Positions 1 to 9,693 of a stretch of 64,000 nucleotides of DNA are shown one piece after another (positions within the stretch are counted from its first letter, which is position 1; every line of letters begins with the position of its first letter). The stretch is from Rahnella woolbedingensis. GTDB taxonomy: Bacteria; Pseudomonadota; Gammaproteobacteria; Enterobacterales; Enterobacteriaceae. The translations under genes and the position numbers were made by a program. The stretch covers positions 159,615 through 223,614 of the forward strand of contig NZ_RAHH01000005.1 in the NCBI RefSeq assembly GCF_003602095.1, read 5' to 3'. Under the pieces are notes generated by a model. That model searched no databases. It saw only the letters and a program-made list of their open reading frames with translations, and was not told the DNA's origin.

Positions 1-317
1 TCCAGATAACGGGAGAAGATATAGTCGTAGCCGAAATCGTTGCCGACGCAGGAAATGTGGCTGACGTCAGAAATGGCAATCGCCGGATAGCCCGGACGGT
101 TTTCACGATAGCGGCCAGTCAGCTCTTCCGCGAAATGCATGGCGTCACAGTGTGAACCGCCGTTACCGCAGGAAATCACTTTCCCACCCGCTTTGAATGA
201 ATCAGCCAGCAGCACTGCTGCACGTTGAATAGACTCAATATTTGCCGGATCGCTGATGAATTTATTCAGCGTATCAGCAGCTTCGTTCAGTTCAGTACGG
301 ATAATATCCTGGTACAT
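1..317 (-). CDS. gmhA: Phosphoheptose isomerase GmhA, N-terminal part (cut by window edge)
   Basis: Sedoheptulose-7-phosphate isomerase makes D-glycero-manno-heptose 7-phosphate, the first step of ADP-heptose synthesis for the LPS inner core, in the cytoplasm. The visible ~105 residues begin [17 protein letters not shown] and contain the SIS-domain segment [20 protein letters not shown] and the [20 protein letters not shown] stretch, which match the E. coli protein almost residue for residue. The start is the ATG whose complement lies at 315-317, preceded by an AAGAGG ribosome-binding site. The remaining ~85 residues lie beyond position 1. The gene diverges from fadE, as in E. coli, where the two are also adjacent. 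Confidence 0.95.
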   Translation of the reverse strand, partial: MYQDIIRTELNEAADTLNKFISDPANIESIQRAAVLLADSFKAGGKVISCGNGGSHCDAMHFAEELTGRYRENRPGYPAIAISDVSHISCVGNDFGYDYIFSRYL

Positions 318-550
318 AGCAGCCTCTTTTATGTCCATTTGCAGCCGGTTTCAGCACGGCCGATAGCAATAAAACGTTCCGCTGTGCAGTTTAACGGAAA
401 GCCGAAACAGCGAGAAGCAATGAAGAGGTAATGATTCCGATAGTTTCGGATTTTGACGCTTCGTGCGGCCGGTTTGTGAGCTGTGTTGTAATTAGTATGT
501 AAACACATTGATAAAGAAATGAGCATGAACTAAAACCATAGTATCCCTAT

Positions 551-567
551 AACAGGTCAGACCTCCT
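551..567. promoter_or_regulatory. Candidate FadR operator upstream of fadE
   Basis: The sequence AACAGGTCAGACCTCCT carries the palindromic core GGTCAGACC of the FadR consensus (AACTGGTCNGACCAGTT type). It lies about 20 bp upstream of the fadE start and just before its ribosome-binding site. FadR represses fadE in E. coli through a similar site. Binding here is inferred from the motif and its position. Confidence 0.6.
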
Positions 568-586
568 ACTACTCAGGAGCTTTACT

Positions 587-3055
587 ATGATGGTTCTTAG
601 CATTGTTGCATTTGTCGTGATCCTTGGTGTGTTGTTCTATCACAAGGTCAATCTTGCCCTCAGCAGCCTGATTTTACTGGCGTTTACCGCTGTCATGGGT
701 GCCATTCATCTGTGGACGCTGTGGCTGTTACTGCCGCTGGCGATCATTTTGCTGCCGTTCAACGTGCCCGCCCTGCGCCGCGCATTGTTCTCAGCCCCTG
801 CCCTGCGCACCTTCCGTAAGGTGATGCCGGCGATGTCGCGTACTGAAAAAGAAGCGATTGAAGCCGGGACTACCTGGTGGGAAGGCGATCTGTTTGGCGG
901 CAAGCCGGACTGGAAAAAGTTGCAGGATTATCCTGAACAACGCCTGACCGAAGAAGAGCAGCGCTTTATCGACGGCCCGGTTGAAGAAGCCTGCCGCATG
1001 GCGAATGACTTCCAGATAACCCATGAGCTGGCTGATTTGCCGCCGGAACTGTGGGCATATCTGAAAGAGCATCGCTTCTTCGCGATGATCATTAAGAAAG
1101 AGTACGGCGGCCTGGAATTCTCTGCTTACGCTCAGGCGCGTGTGCTGCAAAAACTGGCCGGTGTATCAGGTATTCTGGCGATCACCGTCGGCGTGCCAAA
1201 CTCCCTTGGCCCTGGCGAACTGCTGCAACATTACGGTACTGAAGAACAGAAAGATCACTATCTGCCGCGTCTGGCCGAAGGTCTGGAAATCCCTTGTTTC
1301 GCCCTGACCAGCCCGGAAGCAGGTTCTGATGCCGGCGCAATTCCGGACTTCGGTATCGTGTGTCAAGGTCAGTGGCAGGGCAAAGAAGTTCTCGGTATGC
1401 GTCTGACCTGGAACAAGCGCTACATCACGCTGGCTCCTATCGCCACCGTGCTGGGTCTGGCGTTTAAACTGAAAGACCCCGATCACCTGCTCGGCAATGA
1501 AACCGAACTGGGCATAACCTGTGCGCTGATCCCGACCGATACCGCCGGTGTCGAAATCGGTCATCGTCACTTCCCGCTCAACGTTCCCTTCCAGAACGGC
1601 CCGACGCGTGGTCACGACATTTTCGTGCCGATCGATTACATCATTGGCGGCCCGAAAATGGCCGGTCAGGGCTGGCGGATGCTGGTGGAATGTCTGTCCG
1701 TAGGACGTGGTATTACCCTGCCGTCTAACTCGACGGGTAGCCTGAAATCTCTGGCGCTGGCGACCGGCGCATATGCTTATATCCGCCGTCAGTTCAAACT
1801 GCCTATCGGCAAAATGGAAGGTATCGAAGAGCCGCTGGCGCGCATTGCCGGTAACGCTTATGTGATGGATGCCGCCGCAACCCTGATTACCAACGGGATT
1901 ATGCTCGGCGAAAAACCGGCGGTGCTGTCCGCTATCGTCAAATACCACTGTACCCACCGCGGCCAGCGCGCCGTGATGGATGCGATGGATATCACCGGCG
2001 GTAAAGGCATTATGCTCGGTACCAGCAACTTCGTGGCCCGTTCTTATCAGGGCGCACCGATTGCGATTACCGTGGAAGGTGCCAACATTCTGACACGCAG
2101 CATGATCATCTTCGGTCAGGGCGCTATCCGCTGCCATCCTTATGTTCTGCGTGAAATGGCCGCTGCCGAGAAAAACGATCTGGTTGATTTTGACCGCGCG
2201 CTGTTCGGGCATATCGGTCACGTCGGCAGTAACAAAATGCGCAGCTTCTGGCTGGGTCTGACTGGCGGGCGCACCAGCGATACGCCGGTTAACGATAAAA
2301 CGGCGCGTTACTATCAGCACATTAACCGTCTGAGCGCTAACCTGGCGCTGCTGTCTGATGTTTCGATGGGCGTGCTCGGCGGCAGTCTGAAACGTCGCGA
2401 ACGTATTTCCGCCCGTCTCGGCGATATCCTCAGCCAGATGTATCTGGCGACGGCGACGCTGAAACGTTATGACGAAGAAGGCTGTCACGAAGCGGATTTA
2501 CCGCTGGTTCACTGGGGCGTGCAGGATTGTCTGCATCAGGCTGAAGTGGCTATCGACGATTTGCTGCGTAACTTCCCTAACCGTTTCGTGGCTGGCGTGA
2601 TGCGTCTGGTGATTTTCCCGCTGGGCCTGTCACACGCGGCACCGTCTGACCGTCTGGATCACGAACTGGCGCGTATTCTGCAACTGCCCTCTGCGACCCG
2701 CAGCCGTATCGGTCGCGGTCAGTATTTGGCACCCAGCGAGCACAACCCGGTCGGTCTGCTGGAAGAAGCGTTGCAGGATATTCTGGCCGCTGAGCCGGTG
2801 CACAAACGCCTGTGCGAAGCGATGGGCAAAAAGCTGCCGTTCACCCGTCTGGATATTCTGGCGCAAAAAGGTCTGGATGCGGGTCATCTGAGTGCTGATG
2901 ATGCGCGTATCCTGAGCCGTGCGGAAGAAAGCCGTCTGCGTTCCATTAACGTCGATGAGTTCGAACCGGATGCCCTGGCCGCACAAAAACCAGAAGCGGA
3001 GAAAGACAGCGCAAAAAAGGATGAGGCGAAACCCCGCCACACCGAAGCTGCCTGA
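587..3055 (+). CDS. fadE: Acyl-CoA dehydrogenase FadE
   Basis: FAD-dependent acyl-CoA dehydrogenase for the first step of fatty-acid beta-oxidation (acyl-CoA to trans-2-enoyl-CoA), linked to the membrane. The 822-residue product is close to the 814 of E. coli. It begins with two hydrophobic segments (about residues 2-25 and 35-60). The conserved core follows, including [20 protein letters not shown] near residue 80, [20 protein letters not shown] near 165, [17 protein letters not shown] near 203 and [15 protein letters not shown] near 240. The C-terminus is a charged Lys/Glu/Ala tail that diverges from E. coli. The ATG at 587 has a CAGGAG ribosome-binding site 6 bp upstream. It is monocistronic and ends at a strong terminator. 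Confidence 0.97.
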   Translation: MMVLSIVAFVVILGVLFYHKVNLALSSLILLAFTAVMGAIHLWTLWLLLPLAIILLPFNVPALRRALFSAPALRTFRKVMPAMSRTEKEAIEAGTTWWEGDLFGGKPDWKKLQDYPEQRLTEEEQRFIDGPVEEACRMANDFQITHELADLPPELWAYLKEHRFFAMIIKKEYGGLEFSAYAQARVLQKLAGVSGILAITVGVPNSLGPGELLQHYGTEEQKDHYLPRLAEGLEIPCFALTSPEAGSDAGAIPDFGIVCQGQWQGKEVLGMRLTWNKRYITLAPIATVLGLAFKLKDPDHLLGNETELGITCALIPTDTAGVEIGHRHFPLNVPFQNGPTRGHDIFVPIDYIIGGPKMAGQGWRMLVECLSVGRGITLPSNSTGSLKSLALATGAYAYIRRQFKLPIGKMEGIEEPLARIAGNAYVMDAAATLITNGIMLGEKPAVLSAIVKYHCTHRGQRAVMDAMDITGGKGIMLGTSNFVARSYQGAPIAITVEGANILTRSMIIFGQGAIRCHPYVLREMAAAEKNDLVDFDRALFGHIGHVGSNKMRSFWLGLTGGRTSDTPVNDKTARYYQHINRLSANLALLSDVSMGVLGGSLKRRERISARLGDILSQMYLATATLKRYDEEGCHEADLPLVHWGVQDCLHQAEVAIDDLLRNFPNRFVAGVMRLVIFPLGLSHAAPSDRLDHELARILQLPSATRSRIGRGQYLAPSEHNPVGLLEEALQDILAAEPVHKRLCEAMGKKLPFTRLDILAQKGLDAGHLSADDARILSRAEESRLRSINVDEFEPDALAAQKPEAEKDSAKKDEAKPRHTEAA

Positions 3056-3072
3056 TTTAACCGTTAACTTAT

Positions 3073-3110
3073 AAAAAAAAGCCTGAGTGTTTACGCACTC
3101 AGGCTTTTTG
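3073..3110 (+). terminator. Rho-independent terminator of fadE
   Basis: A stem GCCTGAGTG / CACTCAGGC with a short TTTACG loop is preceded by an A-run and followed by TTTTT. It lies 18 bp after the fadE stop codon. Confidence 0.9.
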
Positions 3111-3133
3111 CTATTTGTGAAGATAACCACGTA

Positions 3134-3258
3134 TTACCCTAAATAGTTCGTGTCACAGGAAGGCGGCAAACAAGCGAGTCCCGAATCACTTACTTAAGTA
3201 AGTGATTCGGGCGAGCATGTGCAGCCAACGCACCTGTGACGCGAAATATGACGGGTAA
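3134..3258. repeat. ERIC (enterobacterial repetitive intergenic consensus) element
   Basis: About 125 bp with the hallmarks of ERIC/IRU elements: the GGAAGGCGGCAA block near 3158, a central 32-bp perfect palindrome at 3180-3211, the GCAGCCAACGCACCTG block near 3217, and imperfect terminal inverted repeats (TTACCC...GTCACAGG and CCTGTGACGC...GGGTAA). It fills the gap between the fadE terminator and the porin stop codon and ends 1 bp from that stop. Confidence 0.88.
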
Positions 3259-3259
3259 T

Positions 3260-4657
3260 TTAGAAGAAGTATTTGAAGCGAACACGCCCGCCGTATCTCT
3301 TCTCGTTACTGTCGACATCTGAGTACGTTCTCTCGCCATCAAGCATCGACACGTAGGCCCCGAGATAGACGTTGAAGTTTTTCATATCCATGACATTTGG
3401 GATGAGGTAGCTGGCATGGAGGGTGTGAATATCGTAGCTGCCCGGTTCATTAAACCAGTCGTCTTTGTAATCTGATGCACGCAGGCCATCAATACTGAAA
3501 TCTTCGATTTTGTTATGCGCGTAGATGTAGCCCAGTTCGAGATTTTTCCACAGCACATTCGCTCCGACGGTAAAATCTTTTTCGTCTGTCGCGTCCATAT
3601 ATGCGGTGCTGAGGTTAGTCACAATGCCGTTTTCCGGATCAGCTTTCTGCCCGTTCCAGGTCATGGTCAGGCCGTAACCGTTACGTTTGGACTGATCGAT
3701 GGTATTACCCTGCGCATCTTTGTAGCCGTAAGCATTGTCGACCACGTTGCTTTCCATCGCGGCGGCGACCGAATAGACATCCCCTTTCCAGGCAATAACC
3801 GGGCGCAGATAGGCAACGTTTTTATCTTGTTCCAGATGGTTACCGTGATAATTGTTGTCGGCAAACAGTGAGGTCCCGTCTTCAAGCAGGGTATTAAGCT
3901 CGAAGTACCAGTTGCCGATGTTTTTGTTCAGCAGAATGTTGCCACCGCTGTTACTACGCCCGCGCCCTTCTTTCATCATGTAGACATAACCGTAACCGTC
4001 AGCGTACAAATCGTTGGCGGTATTACCGGAATATTCGATGAAGGTATCCTGATTAAGCGGGAACATATCATAGGCTTCGAAGCGCCCGATTTTCGCCATC
4101 CAGTCTTTTTCTTCACCGAAGAAGAACGTCGCATCATCCACACCCATCGAGCCATTTAAGTTAGCGGTCGGTTGCACGGAGAAACCGGAGAACTGACCAT
4201 TTTCATTACGGCGATAACCGTCAAGACCGATTAATAAACGGCCGTTCACATCCCAGCGTTCATTGTTACCTGCTTTCCAGTTCTTATTATCACTGGTGCG
4301 GATTGACGTTAATTGCCCGCTACGACTGGTTCCGTCGACGTTAAATTCCACATCGCCGTATAATTTCAAATTATCAAAACCATTCAGGGTTAAAACCTTG
4401 TCTTTCGATATACCGTCAGTTTTCACTTCTACCGGTGCGGCTTGTTTCACACTGGCTATTTCCTGCTCGCGTTGCACATCCTGTTTGGTGAGCTGCTGAA
4501 TTTGTTTCTCTGCCGATTCTGCGCGCGCTTCTGCCTGCTGCAGGCGCTGTTCCAGCAGTGCCATTCGGGCTTCGAGACTGGCACTGGAACTTGCCGCCAT
4601 CGCTGAACCAGATACAGCGATCCCCACTAATAAAGCCAGTGTTTTAATCTTTCTCAT
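3260..4657 (-). CDS. Outer-membrane carbohydrate porin (RafY/BglH/ScrY-like)
   Basis: A 465-residue outer-membrane channel of the sugar-porin family, probably admitting oligosaccharides or glycosides. The substrate cannot be read from sequence. A signal peptide (about residues 1-21, ending SAMA) is followed by a heptad-like coiled-coil stretch (about 27-70, rich in Glu, Gln and Ala) that resembles the periplasmic extension of ScrY and BglH. The rest is a barrel with many aromatic/Gly alternations and a C-terminal Phe (RFKYFF). No sugar-transport or glycosidase genes are adjacent. It is transcribed alone from a good sigma-70 promoter, with an AAGGAT ribosome-binding site before the ATG. Confidence 0.82.
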   Translation of the reverse strand: MRKIKTLALLVGIAVSGSAMAASSSASLEARMALLEQRLQQAEARAESAEKQIQQLTKQDVQREQEIASVKQAAPVEVKTDGISKDKVLTLNGFDNLKLYGDVEFNVDGTSRSGQLTSIRTSDNKNWKAGNNERWDVNGRLLIGLDGYRRNENGQFSGFSVQPTANLNGSMGVDDATFFFGEEKDWMAKIGRFEAYDMFPLNQDTFIEYSGNTANDLYADGYGYVYMMKEGRGRSNSGGNILLNKNIGNWYFELNTLLEDGTSLFADNNYHGNHLEQDKNVAYLRPVIAWKGDVYSVAAAMESNVVDNAYGYKDAQGNTIDQSKRNGYGLTMTWNGQKADPENGIVTNLSTAYMDATDEKDFTVGANVLWKNLELGYIYAHNKIEDFSIDGLRASDYKDDWFNEPGSYDIHTLHASYLIPNVMDMKNFNVYLGAYVSMLDGERTYSDVDSNEKRYGGRVRFKYFF

Positions 4658-4760
4658 AATTCAGATATCCTTCCCAATAGAAAACAAACCCGCCGCTATA
4701 AAATCAACGTCGTTGTTTTATTTTTTAAAATAATGCCCAGAGATTTCATAATGAGAAATG

Positions 4761-4790
4761 AAGATAGATTCAGGCTTAATAAGCTGTCAA
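4761..4790 (-). promoter_or_regulatory. Sigma-70 promoter of the porin gene
   Basis: On the minus strand TTGACA (complement of 4785-4790) and TATCTT (complement of 4761-4766) are separated by 18 bp, in a strongly A+T-rich region. This predicts a 5' untranslated leader of about 95 nt before the porin ATG at 4657. Confidence 0.55.
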
Positions 4791-4857
4791 AATTAAACTG
4801 GGGAAACGTGAAGTAAAACTGTAATAACGAAATATCATCCTTATAAAACTAATAAAC

Positions 4858-4896
4858 GTAAAACGGGGCGCTTTAGTTAAAAGCACCCCGCTTATT
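4858..4896 (-). terminator. Terminator of yehS
   Basis: On the minus strand GCGGGGTGCTTT-loop-AAAGCGCCCCG forms a near-perfect stem followed by TTTT. It starts about 50 bp after the yehS stop codon. Confidence 0.8.
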
Positions 4897-4948
4897 ATTC
4901 ATTTTGAATTTATTTCACTGAATATACGTATTCAGCGATTGTTCAGTC

Positions 4949-5419
4949 TTAGCCCTTTTTCGGGCGAACTTTCGCGGTCAGACCTTTCAGGAAGTAACGC
5001 AATACCTGATCGCCGCAAGGACGGTAATTCTTGTGGCCTTCTTTACGGAAGAACGCGCTCAGTTCACCTTCGGAGACTTTGAAATCTGCCGCAGTGAGCA
5101 CGGAAATCATGTCTTCGGTTTTCAGCTCAAACGCCACACGCAGTTTTTTCAGCATAATGTTGTTGGTCAGGCGCTTTTCCACTTCCGGTGCCGGGAAGCG
5201 ATCGTCTTTGCCACGTTTGAAAGTGATCAGGCCATTGAGGAAGTTCGCCATGACTTCGTCCGGCACTTCCATATAGCCTTCTTCGTCTTCTTTTTTCAGG
5301 TAACGCGACATCACTTCAGGGCTGACAGGCGTACCGGTCGTTTTGAGGATCTCGATCAGCTGGCCTTCGCTTAAATCCAACATGTAGCGCACGCTGCGCA
5401 AGACATGGTTATGCATCAT
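4949..5419 (-). CDS. yehS: DUF1456 family protein YehS
   Basis: A 156-residue protein of the DUF1456 family, whose function is not established. Two homologous halves of about 65 residues are visible. The first (LRSVRYMLDLSEGQLIEI, around 8-75) is repeated as LKKLRVAFELKTEDMISVL (around 92-145), each with a helical core and a G/S-rich turn. The tail is KVRPKKG. It is monocistronic, with its own terminator downstream and a TATAAT-like hexamer upstream. In E. coli yehS lies elsewhere, so its position here is specific to this lineage. Confidence 0.88.
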   Translation of the reverse strand: MMHNHVLRSVRYMLDLSEGQLIEILKTTGTPVSPEVMSRYLKKEDEEGYMEVPDEVMANFLNGLITFKRGKDDRFPAPEVEKRLTNNIMLKKLRVAFELKTEDMISVLTAADFKVSEGELSAFFRKEGHKNYRPCGDQVLRYFLKGLTAKVRPKKG

Positions 5420-5513
5420 AATTCTGTATTCCTGTTAAAAGTAAACCGAGGAAATGCCACCGGGTTTACCCCTACGCACCTCGAAGCCGGCATTATACAA
5501 GAATCTTACAGGA

Positions 5514-6713
5514 TTAGCTGAACTGACGGATCCGCGCAATAAGTGACTCCACATCGCCGATTTGTTGTGCGGTCAGAATGAGTTTTTGTCCAAGGCTCAG
5601 CGCATGGCGCTGGCAATCGGCACGCATCGCAGCCTCTTTAATGGTATCGAGATCAGCGACATGCGCCAGCCCGATGGTCCGGCGGATCAATTCCGCGCCG
5701 CAGTAACCGACCGCATCGTGCCAGACTTCCTGCAGGAAAGCCTCTGCATAACCGGGCTCAGCCAGCGTCGGATCCTGTGATTTATCCCGCGCCAGCTGCA
5801 GGAAACGTTCGGAGAAACTCAGCCACAGTTCGCGCACATCTTTCAGGCGCTGCTCGCGGCCATCTGCCGCTTCACGCACGCCGACCAGTCCCGGCAGGCC
5901 GCAGTAGTTGAGCAGCAAATTGCCCATCGCGGAACCGGGGTCAAATCCGACCGGACCGTAATAGCCAAATTCCGCATCGATGGCTTTCAGTTTTCCTTCG
6001 GCAACGAAAATCGAACCGCTGTGAATATCCCCGTGCAGCAAGGCTTCTGCTTTGCTCAGGAAACGATGTTTCAGGGCAGCGACCGCCAGACGCAGCGGTT
6101 TGTCGGCACGCAGCGCGTCCACTTCCGGCTGCAATATGGCGTCAAAATTATTACGCTCGTGATCCACATACGGATCGGTGAAGAACAGATCTTCCGTTAT
6201 CTGACACAGTTCCGGATTGGTGAAACGGGACACTTCGGCTTTTTTGGTCTGCGCGTTCTGGAAGAAATCCGAGGTATGGAACAGCGTCTGCGCCAGATAT
6301 TCACCCAGCTGGGCGCATGCCTCGGGGTAATATTTTCCCTGCACCAGTTCGCTGCGCCAGATGTGATGATCTGACAAGTCTTCCTGCACCATCACTGCCA
6401 GTTCAGCATCATGATGCAATACGGTGACAGTATGCTGCGGACAGTACTGACCGTGGATAATCAGGGTTTCGGCTTCAATACGCGCACGGTCTAACGTCAG
6501 CGGCCAGGATTCCCCCACACAACGCACATAAGGCAGCGCCTGTTTGACAATCACCCGGCTTATGCCCGCGGTATCGCGGATCTTAAACACCAGATTCAGG
6601 TTTCCGTCACCGATTTCATCGGCGGTGACCAGAGATTGAGGATCCGCCACGCCACCAAACTGACGGGCATATTCAACGGCATCTTTGGCGGTAAATGTGT
6701 AGTAGCGTGACAT
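5514..6713 (-). CDS. mtnK: 5-methylthioribose kinase MtnK
   Basis: Phosphorylates 5-methylthioribose to its 1-phosphate in methionine salvage. It belongs to the aminoglycoside-phosphotransferase fold; 399 residues is the usual length. Visible motifs are the nucleotide-binding [13 protein letters not shown] near residue 33, the catalytic loop [10 protein letters not shown] at 227-236 and the metal-binding DAEFGYYGP near 248. The ATG at 6713 has an AGGTCAGG ribosome-binding site. It diverges from mtnA, whose product uses the MtnK product, and the 116-bp gap contains a MetJ box. Confidence 0.96.
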   Translation of the reverse strand: MSRYYTFTAKDAVEYARQFGGVADPQSLVTADEIGDGNLNLVFKIRDTAGISRVIVKQALPYVRCVGESWPLTLDRARIEAETLIIHGQYCPQHTVTVLHHDAELAVMVQEDLSDHHIWRSELVQGKYYPEACAQLGEYLAQTLFHTSDFFQNAQTKKAEVSRFTNPELCQITEDLFFTDPYVDHERNNFDAILQPEVDALRADKPLRLAVAALKHRFLSKAEALLHGDIHSGSIFVAEGKLKAIDAEFGYYGPVGFDPGSAMGNLLLNYCGLPGLVGVREAADGREQRLKDVRELWLSFSERFLQLARDKSQDPTLAEPGYAEAFLQEVWHDAVGYCGAELIRRTIGLAHVADLDTIKEAAMRADCQRHALSLGQKLILTAQQIGDVESLIARIRQFS

Positions 6714-6752
6714 CCTGACCTCTCGAATTCTTTTTTAGCCTTTAAAGCGTTT

Positions 6753-6768
6753 AGACGTCTATACATCC
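6753..6768. promoter_or_regulatory. MetJ operator (met box pair) between mtnK and mtnA
   Basis: A perfect 8-mer met box AGACGTCT (6753-6760) is directly followed by the degenerate 8-mer ATACATCC. Tandem 8-bp boxes are the known MetJ-SAM binding pattern. The location between two divergent methionine-salvage genes makes joint repression by MetJ likely. Confidence 0.72.
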
Positions 6769-6829
6769 GTTCAGCATGTTGGCAGAATAAGTGACCAGAT
6801 GCAACCGGGCAACAAGGATTTAACTAATA

Positions 6830-7858
6830 ATGCAAAGCCTCACAACCACCAGTTTACGTATTCGTGAAAACCAGCTGTGGATCCTCGATCAGCAAGCCCT
6901 GCCGCAACAGTCTGACTGGCGCGAATGCCGTGACGTCAGCGAACTGGTGGATCACCTCCGCACCCTGCGTGTTCGTGGCGCGCCGCTGATTGGTTTATCC
7001 GCCAGCCTGCTGCTGGCCCTGCTCGCCGAACAGGGGATGGCGCCTGATGAACTGCATCACGCACTGGAAACGCTGCGTGCCTCGCGCCCGACCGCCGTGA
7101 ATCTGATGAATAATCTCGACCGGATGAACGCTGCGTTGCAACAACCTGATTACGTGAAAGCCTTAGTGGAAGAAGCGTTGCGTCTGGTGGAGGAAGACAA
7201 AGCGCTGTGCGACAGCATTGCCACTCACGGTGCCACGCTGGTTACGCCCGGCAGCCGCCTGCTGACGCATTGCAACACCGGCGGACTGGCAACGGCGGGC
7301 GTCGGTACAGCCATCGGCGTTATCCGCCGCGCCCATGAACAAGGCAATGTGGAACAGGTGTGGGTGGATGAAACCCGTCCGCTGTTGCAGGGCGGACGCC
7401 TGACCGCATGGGAACTTGGCGAGCTGGGCATACCTTATCAGCTGATTTGTGATTCGATGGCCGCCGGCCTGATGGCGCAAAAACGTGTCGATGCCATCTG
7501 GGTCGGCGCTGACCGCATTGCCGCCAACGGCGACGTCGCCAATAAAATCGGCACGTACAGTCTGGCGGTTCTGGCGAAATATCACGGCATCCCGTTTTAC
7601 GTCGCCGCGCCGCATACCACGCACGATCCGCACTGCCCGAACGGTGCCGCGATCCCCATAGAACAACGCGCAGCGAGCGAAGTCACCGGCGTTTCCGGCA
7701 GTTTTGGGTCCGTGCAATGGGCACCGCTCGACGCGCAGGTTTATAACCCGGCGTTTGATGTGACACCTGCAGAGCTCATCAGCGGATGGGTGCTGGATGT
7801 GGGGGTGGTGACACCGGAGCAGGTTAGCAAAGGGATCTTCGCTGCATCCCTGAAGTAG
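6830..7858 (+). CDS. mtnA: 5-methylthioribose-1-phosphate isomerase MtnA
   Basis: Converts methylthioribose 1-phosphate to methylthioribulose 1-phosphate in methionine salvage. It belongs to the eIF2B-related isomerase family; 342 residues is typical. The catalytic Cys148 sits in [11 protein letters not shown] and the catalytic Asp228 in [18 protein letters not shown]. The N-terminal [12 protein letters not shown] motif is also present. The ATG at 6830 has an AAGGA ribosome-binding site. Its 3' end faces mtnD across a ~590-bp block filled by a pair of hairpin-rich repeats. Confidence 0.96.
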   Translation: MQSLTTTSLRIRENQLWILDQQALPQQSDWRECRDVSELVDHLRTLRVRGAPLIGLSASLLLALLAEQGMAPDELHHALETLRASRPTAVNLMNNLDRMNAALQQPDYVKALVEEALRLVEEDKALCDSIATHGATLVTPGSRLLTHCNTGGLATAGVGTAIGVIRRAHEQGNVEQVWVDETRPLLQGGRLTAWELGELGIPYQLICDSMAAGLMAQKRVDAIWVGADRIAANGDVANKIGTYSLAVLAKYHGIPFYVAAPHTTHDPHCPNGAAIPIEQRAASEVTGVSGSFGSVQWAPLDAQVYNPAFDVTPAELISGWVLDVGVVTPEQVSKGIFAASLK

Positions 7859-7895
7859 GTGCGCGTCTAAAAGCCGCTGGATGCTTCGCAAACAG

Positions 7896-8175
7896 ACGGT
7901 GAAAGTTTCGGTTTCTCAATTGCAGCGATCGCTTATCGCGCTGCGCCGAAACCGCCCAAAGGAGGAAAGTGCTTTTCCTCCTTTGGATTCCTCCACGCTT
8001 TTTTCCACAAGCGCTTCGCTCGCTGGCCATGTTTCAGGTATCGCAGCGACAGGCTGGAAACCTTGCCGCTGCATGGTGCCTTCATTTCGGGATTGCAGCC
8101 TCAGGTCTGCAACCTCTCACTCAGCAAGATTTCTGAACCGCCCGCACGATCTTAATTTCAAAAACGGAATGGATT
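7896..8175 (+). repeat. Hairpin-rich 3'-end repeat, copy 1 (forward arm of first pair)
   Basis: A non-coding, hairpin-rich unit of about 280 nt begins 37 nt after the mtnA stop. It shares with the copy at 25817 a ~70-nt leader (ACGGTGA...TTTCGGTTT...CAGCGATC...GCTGCGCCGAAACCGC). A GGAGGAAA / TTTCCTCC hairpin, a CTCC-ACGC-TTTTT-GCGC block, TTTCAGGTATC...GACAGGCTGGAAA, CTTGCCGCTGC and GCAAGATTTCTGAA follow. Short open frames inside lack ribosome-binding sites and are not conserved between copies. The family is not one I can name. Confidence 0.7.
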
Positions 8176-8184
8176 GATCTTTTA

Positions 8185-8440
8185 GATAAGTATATTGGCG
8201 TGCTCAAAATTCAGCTGAACGGAGCGGCTTCGAGACCTGTGGCTCGAAGACCGAGAGAAGGCAGTGCGAAGCACCTGGATTTGCGCCACTGACCAATGCA
8301 CCAGAACATGACCGTTGTGCCCGCGACAGCGCGCAGTGAAAAAAGCGCGGAGTCCAGAGGCCCGCGCGTTACCGGGTCTCTGGTCGGTGTGGGCCGACGC
8401 CCACGACCTTGAACTTGATTCAGATTTAAAGCCTTTCAAA
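8185..8440 (-). repeat. Hairpin-rich 3'-end repeat, copy 2 (reverse arm of first pair)
   Basis: Read on the minus strand from the mtnD stop, this copy runs: hairpin GTGGGCGTCGGCCCAC; a stem CCAGAG / CTCTGG around a GC-rich loop; CTCCGCGCTTTTTTCACTGC; GCGCTGTCGC; CTCTCTCGGTC; a hairpin CTTCGAG / CTCGAAG; GCCGCTCCGTTCAGC. The same module order is found in the other three copies. It faces copy 1 head-on, with the meeting point near 8180. Confidence 0.7.
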
Positions 8441-8449
8441 GACGCCCTC

Positions 8450-8995
8450 TTACTCCCCCATTCTCGGGTAATCATCCGCAATCTTATCGCCGGTAAAATG
8501 CGCCACCCATCCTTCGGGATTATCAAACACGCGGATGGCGGTAAACGACGGGGAACGACCCATATCAAACCAGTGGCGGGTGTTGGCCGGTACGGAAATC
8601 AGATCGTTTTTCTCGCACAGGATCTGGAAGATTTTGCCGTTCAGGTGCAGACAAAAAAGCCCGGCGCCTTCGACAAAAAAACGCACTTCGTCTTCGCCGT
8701 GAGTATGCTCGGAGAGGAATTTGGTACGCAGCACTGTGCGCTGTTCGTTGTCCGGACGCATGCTGATCACGTCCCAGCTCTGATAGCCCTTCTCTTCGAC
8801 CAGCTTATCAATTTCATGCTGATATGCGGCGATCACGTCCTGCGGCTGCGGGTTCTCGCCTAAATCGCGGTCGGCCTGCCAGCGCTCAAAACGCACATCA
8901 ATTTTGCTCAGTTCGGCAGCGATGGCGTCGCCGTCACGGCTTTCCCACACCGGTGCGGAAGGATCCTGGTCACTAAAAATCGTCAATGCACTCAT
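8450..8995 (-). CDS. mtnD: Acireductone dioxygenase MtnD (ARD)
   Basis: Oxidises the acireductone of methionine salvage to formate and 2-keto-4-methylthiobutyrate (Fe form), or makes the off-pathway product with Ni. This 181-residue cupin closely resembles the Klebsiella enzyme. The metal ligands are His97, His99 and Glu103 in [15 protein letters not shown], plus His141 in TRHWFDMG. I chose the ATG at 8995 (MSALTIF) with an AGAGGG ribosome-binding site, over an in-frame TTG two codons upstream. It is the last gene of mtnBCD, 11 bp after mtnC. Confidence 0.95.
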   Translation of the reverse strand: MSALTIFSDQDPSAPVWESRDGDAIAAELSKIDVRFERWQADRDLGENPQPQDVIAAYQHEIDKLVEEKGYQSWDVISMRPDNEQRTVLRTKFLSEHTHGEDEVRFFVEGAGLFCLHLNGKIFQILCEKNDLISVPANTRHWFDMGRSPSFTAIRVFDNPEGWVAHFTGDKIADDYPRMGE

Positions 8996-9006
8996 GGTCA
9001 ACCCTC

Positions 9007-9693
9007 TTATAAGAATGTTTCTAAGGCTATCTGATCAAAACGATTAACTTGCAGGTGGCTGCTGAGGTCATCAGCGTCATCGCGGATCAACTGACAGGTA
9101 TGCCAGCCCGCTAAGCGCGCGGCGTCCAGTTCCTGACGGATGTCCGATAAAAACAGTAAATCCTGTGGCGGCAATATCAGTTGTTCGGCGATGTTCTGAT
9201 ACGACTCAGTTTCACGCTTGGCACCGACGCGGGTATCGAAATATCCGCTGAACAGCGGCGTTAAATCACCGGCATCGCTGTAGCCAAACAGCAGTTTTTG
9301 CGCGTCCACCGAACCGGAAGAATAGACACAAAGTTGCAGGCCGTCGGCTTTCCAGGCTTGCAGCTGTGGCGCGACATCATCATAGAGATGCCCGCGAAAA
9401 TCGCCATTCTCATAACCGGTACGCCAGATAATGCCCTGCAACACTTTCAGCGACGTCGATTTCACGTCGTTATCCATGTAGGTAAACAGCTGTTCGATCA
9501 GCGCTTCGACGCTGGCCTGTGGCCGGTCGATTTCAGCGCGTAATGCCTCCAGCGCCGCCGCAACGTCCGGCTGCTCATGCTCATGGCGCAAAAACTCAGC
9601 CAGGCGCTGGCGGGCGTAAGGGAATAACACATCATGCACAAAACGGATGTCCGTCGTAGTGCCTTCAATATCAGTGACGATGGCGCGGATCAT
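9007..9693 (-). CDS. mtnC: Enolase-phosphatase MtnC
   Basis: A bifunctional HAD-family enzyme that enolises and dephosphorylates 2,3-diketo-5-methylthiopentyl 1-phosphate to the acireductone. The 228 residues have the usual length. HAD motif I is the N-terminal [11 protein letters not shown] with its catalytic Asp, motif II is LCVYSSGS near residue 120, and motif IV is [14 protein letters not shown] near 175. The ATG overlaps the mtnB stop by 4 bp (ATGA), so translation is coupled. Confidence 0.96.
   Translation of the reverse strand: MIRAIVTDIEGTTTDIRFVHDVLFPYARQRLAEFLRHEHEQPDVAAALEALRAEIDRPQASVEALIEQLFTYMDNDVKSTSLKVLQGIIWRTGYENGDFRGHLYDDVAPQLQAWKADGLQLCVYSSGSVDAQKLLFGYSDAGDLTPLFSGYFDTRVGAKRETESYQNIAEQLILPPQDLLFLSDIRQELDAARLAGWHTCQLIRDDADDLSSHLQVNRFDQIALETFL

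Noticed and set aside
1166..2488. A 440-codon open frame antisense to fadE
   Set aside because: It is a shadow of the GC-rich codon pattern of fadE on the other strand, has no ribosome-binding site, and its product resembles no protein, whereas fadE is conserved along its full length.
7824..8568. Small open frames inside the first repeat pair (about 7824-8030, 7881-8177, 8182-8568)
   Set aside because: They lack ribosome-binding sites, are not conserved between the four repeat copies, and fall across hairpins; the region is better read as structured non-coding DNA.
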